In this document: piece after piece, positions 1-8,437 of the stretch
Layout of the letters: every line of letters begins with the position of its first letter
Numbering within the stretch: the first letter of the stretch is position 1
Source: CAYOWQ01 sp964407695
GTDB taxonomy: Bacteria > Planctomycetota > Phycisphaerae > Phycisphaerales > SM1A02
Direction of reading: 5' to 3'
NCBI GenBank assembly: GCA_964407695.1
Contig: CAYOWQ010000013.1
Coordinates: 57,150 to 121,149, forward strand
DNA: 64,000 bases
Notes under the pieces: model-generated
Told to the model about the DNA's origin: nothing
The model's input: the letters and a program-made list of their open reading frames with translations, nothing else
Databases searched by the model: none
Position numbers and translations under genes: made by a program

Positions 1-362
1 AGCTTGTATCCGGTCAACGACGCCTGATACATCACCTCGGCCACACGATGATCCACCTCAGCCTTGTCGCCGCCGGCGCTTCGAATCTGTTTGATTTCGG
101 CCATGAAGGGCGCAGTCGAGCGCCCCATCTCGACGTCGAGCGATTGGATTGAGACAAGGTACGACTCGAACAACGGGTCGAGCTCAGCATGCTGGTCGGG
201 CGTCAGCCCCAACCGCTCAACAATCTCTGCATAGATCGGCCGGTCAACAACGTTTTGCAGATGGTCGAACCCCGGCCGATTCTCCGCAACGGTAACTGCA
301 GACAACGCCAAGGTAGTAGCTGCGGTTAGCAATTTGAAGCATTGCTCGATCCTGTTGCCCAC
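1..362 (-). CDS. Secreted protein of unknown function, 3' end outside the window
   Basis: Reading leftwards from a GTG at 362 there is an open frame with no stop to the window edge, so the C-terminus is missing. A good ribosome binding site (GGGAGG) lies about 5 nt upstream of the GTG. The product starts VGNRIEQCFKLLTAATTLAL, a basic stretch followed by a hydrophobic core, and then SAVTVAENRP, so it is probably a Sec signal peptide. The mature part is mostly helical and charged (PIYAEIVERLGLTPDQHAEL), which resembles small periplasmic helical proteins, but I do not recognise the family. About 120 residues are visible. Confidence 0.6.
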   Translation of the reverse strand, partial: MGNRIEQCFKLLTAATTLALSAVTVAENRPGFDHLQNVVDRPIYAEIVERLGLTPDQHAELDPLFESYLVSIQSLDVEMGRSTAPFMAEIKQIRSAGGDKAEVDHRVAEVMYQASLTGYK

Positions 363-773
363 GCAGACCTCCCAAATAACCCAAATACAAGTATTCGCGT
401 CTTTTGGCTCCGGTCAACTGAATTCCGTGACTGAATACATATCACGGCCGCATCACTTCCAACTACAAAGATATCCTCAAAATGCACGTGGTCCCCCACG
501 ACGCATTCTGTCTACCGAGCTACTGCCGTTTCTGCAGTTCCGGCAAGTCATCGCGTACGAACAGATCGACAACAGCGGTTCCAACGGCTCGACCGTTGCC
601 TCCCGACCCACGATGGTTGGCTCCAACCCGATACCGGGAGATTCTGGGAGCAGAAGCTCACCTCCCCGCCCTCTCCTCCGCCACGATAGACTCTCGGCCA
701 AAGGGAGAGTGAGAAGCAGACGCAGAAATACACAATCCAAGAGGAGGGACGCGGCACCCGTTCAGAGGGCAGG
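363..773. other. Intergenic stretch, no gene seen
   Basis: This stretch separates the divergent reading frames at either side. Open frames exist on both strands, but their products are rich in Arg, Ser and Pro, lack domain signatures and have no convincing ribosome binding sites. Promoters for the leftward secreted protein should lie at its left edge. I see no RNA gene. Confidence 0.5.
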
Positions 774-914
774 ATGGCTCAATTCAATCCGAATCAGGAG
801 CGATTTTTTGCCATCCCGGTCGGAGCATTGATTGAGGCAGATACACTGCGCCCAAGGCTCCCGACACGCCTGAGCCTTTGGGTGGAGCGGATCGCGACGA
901 TCGAGCGACTCTGA
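774..914 (+). CDS. Possible 46-residue ORF upstream of a membrane protein
   Basis: An ATG preceded by a purine-rich AGAGGGC opens a 46-codon frame (MAQFNPNQERFFAIPVGALI...) that stops inside the start of the next membrane-protein frame. It has no recognised family. It could be a leader or coupled small ORF, or chance. The stop at 912-914 lies about 26 nt before an internal ATG (941) of the membrane gene, which would allow translational coupling. Confidence 0.2.
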   Translation: MAQFNPNQERFFAIPVGALIEADTLRPRLPTRLSLWVERIATIERL

Positions 915-1231
915 CGGCGGGATACTTCTCCGTCGTGCTCATGTTCGGCACCATCGCCTGGGGCTTGGTGTTCGGATTTCTCTTTCCCGGCATTGTGAGC
1001 GAGATGCCGCGCAAGGATGTCGGCGAAGATGTCTTCCTGCTGTGGTGGGTGTGCGTCTCTGGTTATATCCTCGGCACCGCGGGGCCGCCCGCACTCATCG
1101 CGCTTCTGCGGGCGCCGACACGTCGACTGAAGCTGGCGCTTTTCTGCGGGGCCGTCATGAATGCGTGGCTCATCCTGTATCCGCTCGATTTCATGAGCCT
1201 CCTGTCGAAGGCGTGGCGACGCGGGCTGTGA
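878..1231 (+). CDS. Small integral membrane protein
   Basis: Up to 117 residues with three or so hydrophobic segments: about 18-38 (VVLMFGTIAWGLVFGFLF), 55-78 (LLWWVCVSGYILGTAG) and 87-108 (LALFCGAVMNAWLILYPLDF). The frame is open from 836. The start shown is a TTG without a good ribosome binding site; an ATG at 941 is an alternative but would cut into the first membrane segment. The family is not recognised and no enzyme motif is visible. Hydrophobic periodicity makes it likely to be a real gene even though the start is unsure. Confidence 0.5.
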   Translation: MGGADRDDRATLTAGYFSVVLMFGTIAWGLVFGFLFPGIVSEMPRKDVGEDVFLLWWVCVSGYILGTAGPPALIALLRAPTRRLKLALFCGAVMNAWLILYPLDFMSLLSKAWRRGL

Positions 1232-1543
1232 TGCCAAGCCGCGGTGTTTCGATCGATACAGTGAGCTTTCCAAATGGCGAGAGGTTTGACGATGATCGAT
1301 CACAGGTTGACAACCTGTGCTATCCCTCCCCATTTGCGAGGAATATCTCCCCCTCAACACCGTCCCTCGGATCCCCTACACCACGAACTACTCCCCCTCC
1401 AGATGATGCACGATATTGGCGATGGGCAATTGCCGCGGCCAAAATTCAACTCTAGCGGTCGGCTTGATGACTAGCGTTGACCTCGGCCTAAGGCGTTGAC
1501 ACCTCCCTCACGTAGGATGGCAAGATAGTGACAGGAGGCCCGA
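1232..1543. other. Intergenic stretch, no gene seen
   Basis: Between the membrane protein and the DUF1697 gene. Short frames here have no domain signature. A clear ribosome binding site (AGGAGG) at the right end belongs to the next gene. I see nothing else that I can name. Confidence 0.5.
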
Positions 1544-2101
1544 GTGAACCGCTTCATCGCTCTTTATCGCGGCATCAATGTCGGCGGCAGGAACATCGTC
1601 AAGATGGCCTCGCTTCGCGCGATGCACGAGCGGCTCGATCATCGCGAGGTGGCGACGTACATTCAGAGTGGCAACGTCGCTTTCTCGGCCGGCGGAGCGG
1701 CGACATCAATTGCCAGGCAAACAGCATCGGCCTTTCTGAAGGAATTCGGATTTGAGGCGCAGGTGATGGTGGTGGCCGCGAATCGATGGCGCCGCCTCAT
1801 TCGAGAGAATCCGTATGCCGCGATCTGCCGGAAGGATCCCACGACGGTGCACGCCGCCATCAGCGACGGCGAGCCGAGCGAGCCCGGCCTCGCCGCGCTG
1901 CGGAAGAAGACCGGAGGGTCGGAGTCGTTCGTCGTCATTGACGATGTTGTCTATCTGCATGCTCCGGATGGGATTGCTGGATCGAAGTTCCTCACGGGGA
2001 TGGAGAAGGCTTGCAAGGCGCGGCTCACCGTGCGGAACTGGCGAACGGTCGAGGCGATCCGGGGAATGCTCGAGCCCGCGGACGGCCTTGAATCGGTGTG
2101 A
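1544..2101 (+). CDS. DUF1697 family protein
   Basis: The 185-residue product has the family hallmark at the N-terminus (ALYRGINVGGRNIVKMASLR), then YIQSGNVAFS and a C-terminal FLTGMEKACKARLTVRNWRT segment, covering the usual full length of DUF1697 proteins. The function of this family is not established. The start is a GTG with a strong AGGAGG about 6 nt upstream; the preferred residue order MNRFIALYRG matches relatives. It stands alone between intergenic stretches, so context gives no further clue. Confidence 0.85.
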   Translation: MNRFIALYRGINVGGRNIVKMASLRAMHERLDHREVATYIQSGNVAFSAGGAATSIARQTASAFLKEFGFEAQVMVVAANRWRRLIRENPYAAICRKDPTTVHAAISDGEPSEPGLAALRKKTGGSESFVVIDDVVYLHAPDGIAGSKFLTGMEKACKARLTVRNWRTVEAIRGMLEPADGLESV

Positions 2102-2144
2102 GCGGTTGCCGGCGCGGGGCTTCCTGAGGTAATCTAGATTGGCC

Positions 2145-2303
2145 ATGAACCATCACGACACACGTGGGAAGCAGGCGTTGTTTCTTGCCCAAGGCGAAGC
2201 TCGCGGGGGAAGCGGTCGATTGAATGGGCGAGCCATCCTGTGGGTGGCGGGAACGGTGATTGCGGTGGGCGGGGCGATCTGGATAGCGATGTCCCTGTTC
2301 TAG
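2145..2303 (+). CDS. Small single-pass membrane protein, 52 residues
   Basis: A short ATG frame encodes a hydrophilic N-terminus (MNHHDTRGKQALFLAQGEAR) followed by one hydrophobic segment at about residues 30-52 (AILWVAGTVIAVGGAIWIAM). That layout is typical of small tail-anchored or single-pass membrane proteins. A GAGGT lies about 15 nt upstream, rather far. No family recognised. The clean membrane segment is the only support, so existence is likely but not certain. Confidence 0.45.
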   Translation: MNHHDTRGKQALFLAQGEARGGSGRLNGRAILWVAGTVIAVGGAIWIAMSLF

Positions 2304-2498
2304 GACCTGTTTCGAAGCTACTGGACCGCGGCGGACGGGCCACGCTGCCTGGCGCATCTATTTTCCTGGAGACGCCCTACGCGCCCTTCGATGGCGCCCG
2401 TCCAGGTCCGGCTTGCGTTGAGAAGCGAATGATCAAGTGATCGTGACCGGCTGGAATCCACACCAACACCCAGCGCTGCGCTGGGAGGAGTTCTGTTC

Positions 2499-3410
2499 AT
2501 GGCTGCTCTTTCGACTCAAACGATTCGGACGCTTTGCGCGACCAGCGTCCTCTTTCTTGGCTGCGGCCTGTTCGCCCAGAGTGAACATCAACCCCCTAGC
2601 GCCAAGCCGGATGCGCCGCACGCCAGAGCGCGGTCCGCGAAGGCGGAGAAGCATGCGGGTGATCCATATCCATTCAGCGATTGCCCGGTCAGTGGTGATT
2701 CGCTGACAGCGATGGGCGAGCCGGTGATCAAGGTGTACGACGGCCGCGAGATTCGATTCTGCTGTGGTGAGTGCCCGGCGATCTTCGAAAAGGATCTGTC
2801 GCGATCGATGGCGAAGCTGGACGAGAGAATCATCAAGGACCAGGCGGCGATCTATCCGCTGACCACATCGGTCGTGACGGGTGAGGTATTGACGACGTCG
2901 CCATATCAGATGGTGTATGCGAATCGTCTGATCCGCCTCAACACGGAGGAAGAGAAAGCGGTGTTCATGAAGGACCCGCCGAGGTACATGAAGGCGCTGG
3001 ACATGGCGGCCGCTGCGGCGCAGGGCAAGGACTATTCGCTCCACGTGTGTGCGGTGAGCGGCGAACCCCTCGAAGGTGATGGCGCGATGGGCAAGCCGAT
3101 TGACGTGGTTGTGGCGGGACGGCTCGTGCGTTTGTGCTGCAACGGCTGCAAGAAGCAGGTGGAGTCGTCGCCGGCCAAGTACGTGTCGATGGTGGATGCG
3201 GCCCGAAAGGCGTCGCATGACTCAAGCAGCAGCCATGACTCGCAGCACAGCTCCGACAGCGATTCCCAGCACAGCTCCGACAGTGATTCCCAACACAGCT
3301 CGGACAGTGATTCGCAGCACAGCTCGCAGCACAACAGCCAGCACGATTCTCAACACAACTCCCAGCACAATTCGACCCACGGAACGCAGCGGAAGTCGCG
3401 GCACAACTGA
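2499..3410 (+). CDS. Exported metal-binding protein with TRASH/YHS-like domains and His-rich tail
   Basis: 303 residues. A GGGAGGAG ribosome binding site precedes the ATG. The signal sequence ends in LFLGCGLF, which could be a lipobox (LFLG/C), so the protein may be a lipoprotein. Three tandem YHS/TRASH-like units follow: the first (about 57-105) has CPVSG and RFCCGEC, the second (about 115-165) has lost its cysteines (VVTGEVLTTSP), and the third (about 182-232) has CAVSGEP and RLCCNGC. The cysteine pairs suggest heavy-metal binding. The last 65 residues repeat SDSDSQHS and then SQHN, giving more than a dozen histidines. The probable role is binding copper, nickel, zinc or similar ions outside the cytoplasm. 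This is inferred from domains; the metal cannot be told. Confidence 0.75.
   Translation: MAALSTQTIRTLCATSVLFLGCGLFAQSEHQPPSAKPDAPHARARSAKAEKHAGDPYPFSDCPVSGDSLTAMGEPVIKVYDGREIRFCCGECPAIFEKDLSRSMAKLDERIIKDQAAIYPLTTSVVTGEVLTTSPYQMVYANRLIRLNTEEEKAVFMKDPPRYMKALDMAAAAAQGKDYSLHVCAVSGEPLEGDGAMGKPIDVVVAGRLVRLCCNGCKKQVESSPAKYVSMVDAARKASHDSSSSHDSQHSSDSDSQHSSDSDSQHSSDSDSQHSSQHNSQHDSQHNSQHNSTHGTQRKSRHN
3220..3400 (+). repeat. 24-bp coding repeat for SDSDSQHS tail
   Basis: The 3' end of the metal-binding gene contains tandem copies of a unit coding for SDSDSQHS, followed by shorter copies for HNSQHDSQ-like steps. Copies differ by synonymous changes (agc/agt, tcc/tcg), so the array is not brand new but is prone to slippage. 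Confidence 0.8.
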
Positions 3411-3414
3411 CGGA

Positions 3415-3624
3415 TCAGTTGGCCTTCTCTTTGAGGTATCGCGTCGTCAGGGTTCGCGCCCAATAGCGAGGCACGTTGTGCTTTTCCTGCAGGTGCTCTA
3501 CTGATTCAGTGGACTTCTTGCTCGCGGCCTTGAACGCGTCGAGCACGTTGATCCAGTGGGCGATTGGCTTGCCGGTCTTTTCGATGACCTGGTCGTCGTC
3601 AACATTCCAATAGTCCTTCTTCAT
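3415..3624 (-). CDS. DUF4287-like small protein
   Basis: 69 residues from an ATG at 3624 with GAAGGAG just upstream. The frame is open further upstream but the extra part is Arg/Pro-rich and has no ribosome site, so the shorter start is preferred. The segment VIEKTGKPIAHWINVLDAF then HLQEKHNVPRYWARTLTTRY has the TGK...W...L and EKH...WA pattern of DUF4287 proteins, which often occur alone or fused to AHSA1 domains. Function unknown. It lies 116 nt downstream of metH on the same strand and ends 4 nt from the convergent metal-binding gene. Confidence 0.65.
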   Translation of the reverse strand: MKKDYWNVDDDQVIEKTGKPIAHWINVLDAFKAASKKSTESVEHLQEKHNVPRYWARTLTTRYLKEKAN

Positions 3625-3740
3625 GCCATCTCCTTCCGCCGGCGCCTGATGGCCGCCGGAGGGGATAGATGTCGGGACTCGGCCCACGCCATGCAAGGGA
3701 AGGAGGAGTTGACGAAGGTGCCCGCGCCAGCGGGCTTTGA

Positions 3741-6700
3741 TCACACCGCGAAGTATTTTGCTTCGGGGTGGTGGACGATGATCGCCGAGGTTGACTGCTC
3801 GGGGTCGATCTGCCAATTCTCGGTCAGCACGCAGCCGATGCGCTCGGGCTTGAGCAGGCGGAAGAGTTTCTCCTGATCGCTCATGTCGGGGCAGGCGGGG
3901 TAGCCGAAGCTGTAGCGGCTGCCGCGGTAGTGCTGGGTGAAGAGCTCGCGGATTTTGGGCGAATCATCGCCGCCGATGCCGAGCTCGGCGCGGATGCGCT
4001 TGTGCCAGAGCTCGGCGAGGGCTTCCGCGCACTCCACGCCCATGCCGTGCAGGTAGAGATACTCGGTGTATTCGTTTCGCTCGAAGAGTTGCCTGGCCCG
4101 GTGGCTTGCCTCGACGCCCATGGTGACGCAATGGAAGGCGACAACGTCGGTTGCCCTGCCGGCGGCATCTCGCGGCCGAAAGAAATCGCTGATGCACAGC
4201 CGCTGGCGCGAAGACTGTCGCGGGAAGCTGAAGCGCTCGAGCTCGGTGGTTCGATCGGCAGGGTCGCAGACGACGAGATCATCGCCTTCGGAGGCGCACG
4301 GGAAGTAGCCATACACCACCTGCGGCCGGAGGATCTTTTCGTCGCGACAGAGCCGCTTCAGCCGCTCGAAGATCGGTTGCACGGTGTCGTCGAGCAGGTG
4401 CTGGTATTCCTCCGCCGACATCGACCCCTTCTTGAAGCCCCACTGGCCGCGGAAGAGAGCGACAGGGTTGACGAAGGGATAGATCTCGTCGAGGTCAATG
4501 TCTTCCACCACGCGATCGCCCCAGAAGGGCGGCGTCGGCATGGCGCTGTCGGGAAGCGACGCGACCGCTGATTCGTGTGATGAACCGCCACCGTCAGGGA
4601 GCGATTCGGATGAAGCTTCTTCACCGCCACTGCGACTCGACGATCGCGAGGCGGCGACCACGGCTTCTGCGGCAGCGCGTTTGCCCAGACGGACGTCAAT
4701 TTCTTCGTCGATGGCATCAAGCCGGTTGTCGGCGAGGTGATCGCAAATGCGCAGACCCTCGAAAGCATCTTTGCCGTAATAGAGCGGGCCTTTGTAGATG
4801 CCGCGAAGGTGGCTTTCGGCATAGTGCCGCGTGAGGGCTGCGCCGCCGAGCAGCACCGGCACATCGATGCCCATGGCGTTGAGTTCATGGAGGTTCTCTT
4901 CCATGACCGTCACGCTCTTTACCAGGAGACCGCTCATGCCGATGGCGTCTGCTGCGGTCTTCTTGAGGGCTTCGGTGATCTGGTGGATCGGCTGCTTGAT
5001 GCCGATGTTGTGTACCTCGTAACCGTTGTTGGTGAGGATGATGTCGACGAGGTTCTTGCCGATGTCGTGCACATCGCCCTGCACCGTGGCCAGTACGATC
5101 TTCGCCTTGGCCTGGCCGGTGGCCCCGATCTTCTCCATGTGCGGCTGCAGGAAGGCGACGGCCTTTTTCATCACACTGGCCGACTGCAGCACGAACGGCA
5201 GCTGCATCTTGCCCGCGCCGAAGAGATCGCCCACGGTCTTCATGCCCGCGAGCAGGTGATCGTTAATGATCTCCAGCGGGCCGTATTGGGTAAGGGCTTC
5301 GTCGAGCGTGACGTCGAGATTCTTGTCTTCGCCGTCGACGATGTGCCGCTGCAGGCGATCTTCAAGCGAGAGGTCTTCCGTTGCCACCGGCGCTGCAGCC
5401 TCTTCCCCATCGGGAAAGAGCGAGATGAAGTGCAGCAGCGGATCGAAGTTTTCCGGCTGGCCTTCAGGACGATTCACGCCGCGACGATCGAAGATCAGCC
5501 ACTGTGCTGCGGCCCATTTCTCTGGCTCGATCTTGTTCTCCGGCATGATCTTGCTGGCGTGCACGATCGCGGCCGTAAGACCTCGTTCGCGAGCTTCATG
5601 CAGGAAGACGGAATTCAGCACCGCCCGGGCGCTCGGCTTCAGGCCGAAGGAGATGTTGGAAAGGCCGAGAATGATGCCGCACGCGGGGAATCGCCTGGAG
5701 ATCAAGCGGATGCCTTCGAGGGTTTCCAGGCCGAGTCGGCGGTCGTCGTCGTTGCCGGTGGCGATGGTGAATGTCAGCGGATCAAAGAGCAGGTCACGCT
5801 CATCGAGCCCCCACTTGTTCGTGTAGAGGTCGTGCATCCGCTCGGCGATCTCCAGCTTGCGGGCGGCGGTCTTGGCCATGCCCGCTTCGGGGTCTTCGTC
5901 GATGGTGAGGGCCACGCACGCAGCGCCATAGCGCTTCAAGAGCGGGCAGATGTCGTCGAATCGCTTCTCGCCGTCTTCGAGGTTGATCGAGTTGACGATG
6001 CACTTCCCGCCCGCGCGCTTCAACGCTGACTCAATCACGTCCGCCTGCGTTGAATCGACCATCAGCGGCGCGTTGACCTGTCGCACGTAGCGAGAGACGA
6101 CCTCGCTCATGTCTTTCACGCCGTCGCGGCCGACGAAGTCGACACACACATCGAGCAGGTGCGAGCCATCCCGCACCTCCTCGCGGGCCATGGAGACAAG
6201 GCCATCCCAGCTTTCTTCATCCAGTAGCCGCTTGAACTTCTTCGAACCGTTGGCGTTGGTGCGCTCGGCCACGATCAGAAAGGAGTTGTCCTGCGTGAAC
6301 TCAACGAATGAATACAGGCTGGAGCAGCCGGGCGGCTGGGGTTCAACCCTTCTTTCCCCTCTGGGAGAAGGAGTTCCGGAACCGATTGTTGCCGCACCTT
6401 CCCGCTCGCTCCGGCCCGCTCCCTGAGAATGTCTGTGCGTGAGTGCCTGTGCTCGGCCGCCCACGACCTCCGCCAACAGGCGAATATGCTCCGGCGTCGT
6501 GCCGCAACAGCCCCCGACCAGTCCCACCTTGAATTCGTCGAGGAAGCGTTTCATCGCCTCGGCAAACGGCCTCGGCGCCAACGGGTACTCCGTGCGTCCT
6601 TCGACCAGCACCGGCAACCCCGCATTCGGATAGACCGAGATGTGCCGATCCCAATGCCGCGACAGATAGGCAATGTGCTCGCTCATCTCCGTCGGGCCCG

Positions 6701-7388
6701 TGGCACAGTTCAGTCCCAGCGAGGCGATCGGAAACATGCGCAGCGCATTCACCGCCGCGGCCATTTCCGTGCCCAGCAGCATGGTGCCGGTTGTTTCCAT
6801 CGTTACGCTGACGAGGATCGGAAGATCGGTAACGCTCCTTTTTCTCGCCGCCAGTGCATCCAGGCAGGCGTTGATCGTGCACTTGACCTGCAGCAGGTCC
6901 TGGCATGTCTCGATCAGAAACGCATCCGCGCCGCCATCAATCAGGCCAAGTGCCTGCTCGCGATACGAATCGTGCATGGCCTCCCAGGAAGTGTTGCCGA
7001 GCGAGATCAACTTCGTGCCGGGACCCATCGACCCCAGCACGAACCGCGGCCGGTCCTTGGTTTCGAATCTCGCACATGCCGCCCGGGCGATCTCTGCCGC
7101 CTCCTTGTTCAATTCGTAGGTCCAATCGACTAACTCACTGTCGAATTCCCCGAAGACCAGCTTGTTCGCTCCGAACGTGTCGGTCTCTACGCAGTCCGCC
7201 CCCACCGCCAGGAACGACTCGTGAATGCCCTGAATCAGATCCGGCCGCGAACGGACCAGAATGTCGGTGCAGTTCTCCCGGCCAAGGTAATCCTCATGCC
7301 GACACGTCGGACAGGCATGAATCGATGTTCCCATGGCCCCGTCCATGACCAGCACGCGGCGATCCAGTTCGCTCAGGAATCGGCTCAT
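3741..7388 (-). CDS. metH: Cobalamin-dependent methionine synthase
   Basis: 1215 residues, the usual full length of MetH. It transfers a methyl group from 5-methyltetrahydrofolate to homocysteine through enzyme-bound cobalamin. Domains in order: homocysteine-binding barrel (about 1-310) with the zinc ligands Cys228 (GLNCATGP) and Cys294/295 (VGGCCGTTPEHI); a low-complexity linker (312-358); pterin-binding barrel (about 366-640, VAERTNANGSKKF); cobalamin cap and Rossmann domain with the cobalt-ligating histidine 774 in GDVHDIGKN; a Ser-rich linker; and the C-terminal AdoMet reactivation domain with RYSFGYPACPDMSDQEKL. All expected catalytic features are present. The gene is divergent from the LolA-like gene, and an 18-bp palindrome lies in the gap between them. 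Confidence 0.97.
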   Translation of the reverse strand: MSRFLSELDRRVLVMDGAMGTSIHACPTCRHEDYLGRENCTDILVRSRPDLIQGIHESFLAVGADCVETDTFGANKLVFGEFDSELVDWTYELNKEAAEIARAACARFETKDRPRFVLGSMGPGTKLISLGNTSWEAMHDSYREQALGLIDGGADAFLIETCQDLLQVKCTINACLDALAARKRSVTDLPILVSVTMETTGTMLLGTEMAAAVNALRMFPIASLGLNCATGPTEMSEHIAYLSRHWDRHISVYPNAGLPVLVEGRTEYPLAPRPFAEAMKRFLDEFKVGLVGGCCGTTPEHIRLLAEVVGGRAQALTHRHSQGAGRSEREGAATIGSGTPSPRGERRVEPQPPGCSSLYSFVEFTQDNSFLIVAERTNANGSKKFKRLLDEESWDGLVSMAREEVRDGSHLLDVCVDFVGRDGVKDMSEVVSRYVRQVNAPLMVDSTQADVIESALKRAGGKCIVNSINLEDGEKRFDDICPLLKRYGAACVALTIDEDPEAGMAKTAARKLEIAERMHDLYTNKWGLDERDLLFDPLTFTIATGNDDDRRLGLETLEGIRLISRRFPACGIILGLSNISFGLKPSARAVLNSVFLHEARERGLTAAIVHASKIMPENKIEPEKWAAAQWLIFDRRGVNRPEGQPENFDPLLHFISLFPDGEEAAAPVATEDLSLEDRLQRHIVDGEDKNLDVTLDEALTQYGPLEIINDHLLAGMKTVGDLFGAGKMQLPFVLQSASVMKKAVAFLQPHMEKIGATGQAKAKIVLATVQGDVHDIGKNLVDIILTNNGYEVHNIGIKQPIHQITEALKKTAADAIGMSGLLVKSVTVMEENLHELNAMGIDVPVLLGGAALTRHYAESHLRGIYKGPLYYGKDAFEGLRICDHLADNRLDAIDEEIDVRLGKRAAAEAVVAASRSSSRSGGEEASSESLPDGGGSSHESAVASLPDSAMPTPPFWGDRVVEDIDLDEIYPFVNPVALFRGQWGFKKGSMSAEEYQHLLDDTVQPIFERLKRLCRDEKILRPQVVYGYFPCASEGDDLVVCDPADRTTELERFSFPRQSSRQRLCISDFFRPRDAAGRATDVVAFHCVTMGVEASHRARQLFERNEYTEYLYLHGMGVECAEALAELWHKRIRAELGIGGDDSPKIRELFTQHYRGSRYSFGYPACPDMSDQEKLFRLLKPERIGCVLTENWQIDPEQSTSAIIVHHPEAKYFAV

Positions 7389-7425
7389 GGTTGGGAGGAT
7401 AGGCTAGTTTTGCCCGTATTTCAAT

Positions 7426-7443
7426 CGTTCATCCGGATGAACG
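7426..7443. promoter_or_regulatory. 18-bp perfect palindrome, candidate operator for metH
   Basis: CGTTCATCCGGATGAACG reads the same on both strands and sits 38 nt upstream of the metH start, between divergent genes. A dimeric repressor site is the natural reading, plausibly linked to methionine or S-adenosylhomocysteine sensing. Which protein binds it is not known. There is no room for, and no sign of, a SAM or SAH riboswitch. Confidence 0.5.
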
Positions 7444-7531
7444 GATGAAATGAAACCGTGGGAATGGTTTCGGGTGCGTTCGTGCCGATAGGATGCCCAA
7501 GATTGCCCGCCCTAACCCACGAGGTCTTTGG

Positions 7532-8419
7532 ATGAGCCTACCGCTCCTGCTTCTCGTTCCACAACTTCTCCTCTCCCTTCCTGCCCCCGCGGATGACGCT
7601 CCGGCGACGGAAACTCCGAGCCCGCAAGCGAGCCCGAGTGAGGAACTCACCGCAGAGGACCTTCTCCGCAAGGCCGAAGACTACATGGGAGGGCGCGAGC
7701 GCCTGGACAAGGTGGAGTCGGTCTATTTTGAGGCGGTCAACTCCATGAAGCCGCCGTTGCTGGTGACCTTCGCGAGGAAGGGCACCGACAAGCTCTTCTC
7801 AAAGACAGTTTTGGAAGGAAGCGCCGAACCGATGGGCATGATGGGCTCCGACGGCGCGTCGTGCTGGGTTTTCCAACCGACCGTCGGCGGCTATCGAACT
7901 TGCGACAAGGACACCTTCAAGACCTTTGCGAAGGATGCCAACATCCTCGGCCTGGTCACCGAGCTTCGACATCACTACGGCTCGTTCGGCAAGCCTGAGC
8001 AGACCACCTATGAGGAACGCAAGGCCTTCAAGGTGAAGATGAAGGGCAAGTCAAACTCGACGGCCTACAGCGTGTTCGACGAGGAATCCGGCCGCGTATT
8101 GGCAATCATCTACACCCAGACGCTTCGAAACACCGTCATTGAGACCCACCTCATCTTCAATGACTGGCAGGAGGTGGAGGGCACAGGAATACGGTTCTTC
8201 CGCGAGATGGTCTCGAAGTCGCAGCAGTTCACAAGCGCGGTCAAGATCACCACGCTCAAGATCAACGACGTCGACGAATCGCTGTTTGCACTTCCTCCGC
8301 AGGTCAAGCAACTCATTGAGAATCCCGACAGCGCTACGCCGATGCCGCTTCCGGAAGGCATTCGACCCGCGGCAACTCCTCCCGCTCGACCTGCGCCTTC
8401 GACCGGCCCGGGTCATTGA
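7532..8419 (+). CDS. Exported LolA-like lipoprotein-binding-fold protein
   Basis: About 295 residues from the ATG at 7532, which has GAGGT 7 nt upstream and begins directly with a signal peptide (MSLPLLLLVPQLLLSLPAPA). An in-frame ATG at 7493 would add 13 residues before it and is less likely. The body starts AEDLLRKAEDYMGGRERLDKV, then short beta-strand segments ending DVDESLFALPPQ, a layout seen in planctomycete proteins with an outer-membrane-lipoprotein-carrier-like (LolA/VioE) fold. The C-terminus is Pro-rich. It is followed after 18 nt by an ABC transporter ATPase, so it is likely cotranscribed with the exporter. Ligand unknown. Confidence 0.6.
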   Translation: MSLPLLLLVPQLLLSLPAPADDAPATETPSPQASPSEELTAEDLLRKAEDYMGGRERLDKVESVYFEAVNSMKPPLLVTFARKGTDKLFSKTVLEGSAEPMGMMGSDGASCWVFQPTVGGYRTCDKDTFKTFAKDANILGLVTELRHHYGSFGKPEQTTYEERKAFKVKMKGKSNSTAYSVFDEESGRVLAIIYTQTLRNTVIETHLIFNDWQEVEGTGIRFFREMVSKSQQFTSAVKITTLKINDVDESLFALPPQVKQLIENPDSATPMPLPEGIRPAATPPARPAPSTGPGH

Positions 8420-8437
8420 TCTCCAACACGAACGCTC

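Noticed and set aside
334..831. 165-codon rightward frame near the left edge
   Set aside because: It overlaps the start of the leftward secreted-protein gene, and its product is Ser/Arg/Pro-rich with no domain or ribosome site.
4737..6029. 430-codon rightward frame inside metH
   Set aside because: It is the antisense shadow of a full-length MetH with all catalytic motifs on the other strand.
7389..7531. SAM or SAH riboswitch in front of metH
   Set aside because: Only about 140 nt separate the divergent genes and no riboswitch core is visible; a palindrome is present instead.
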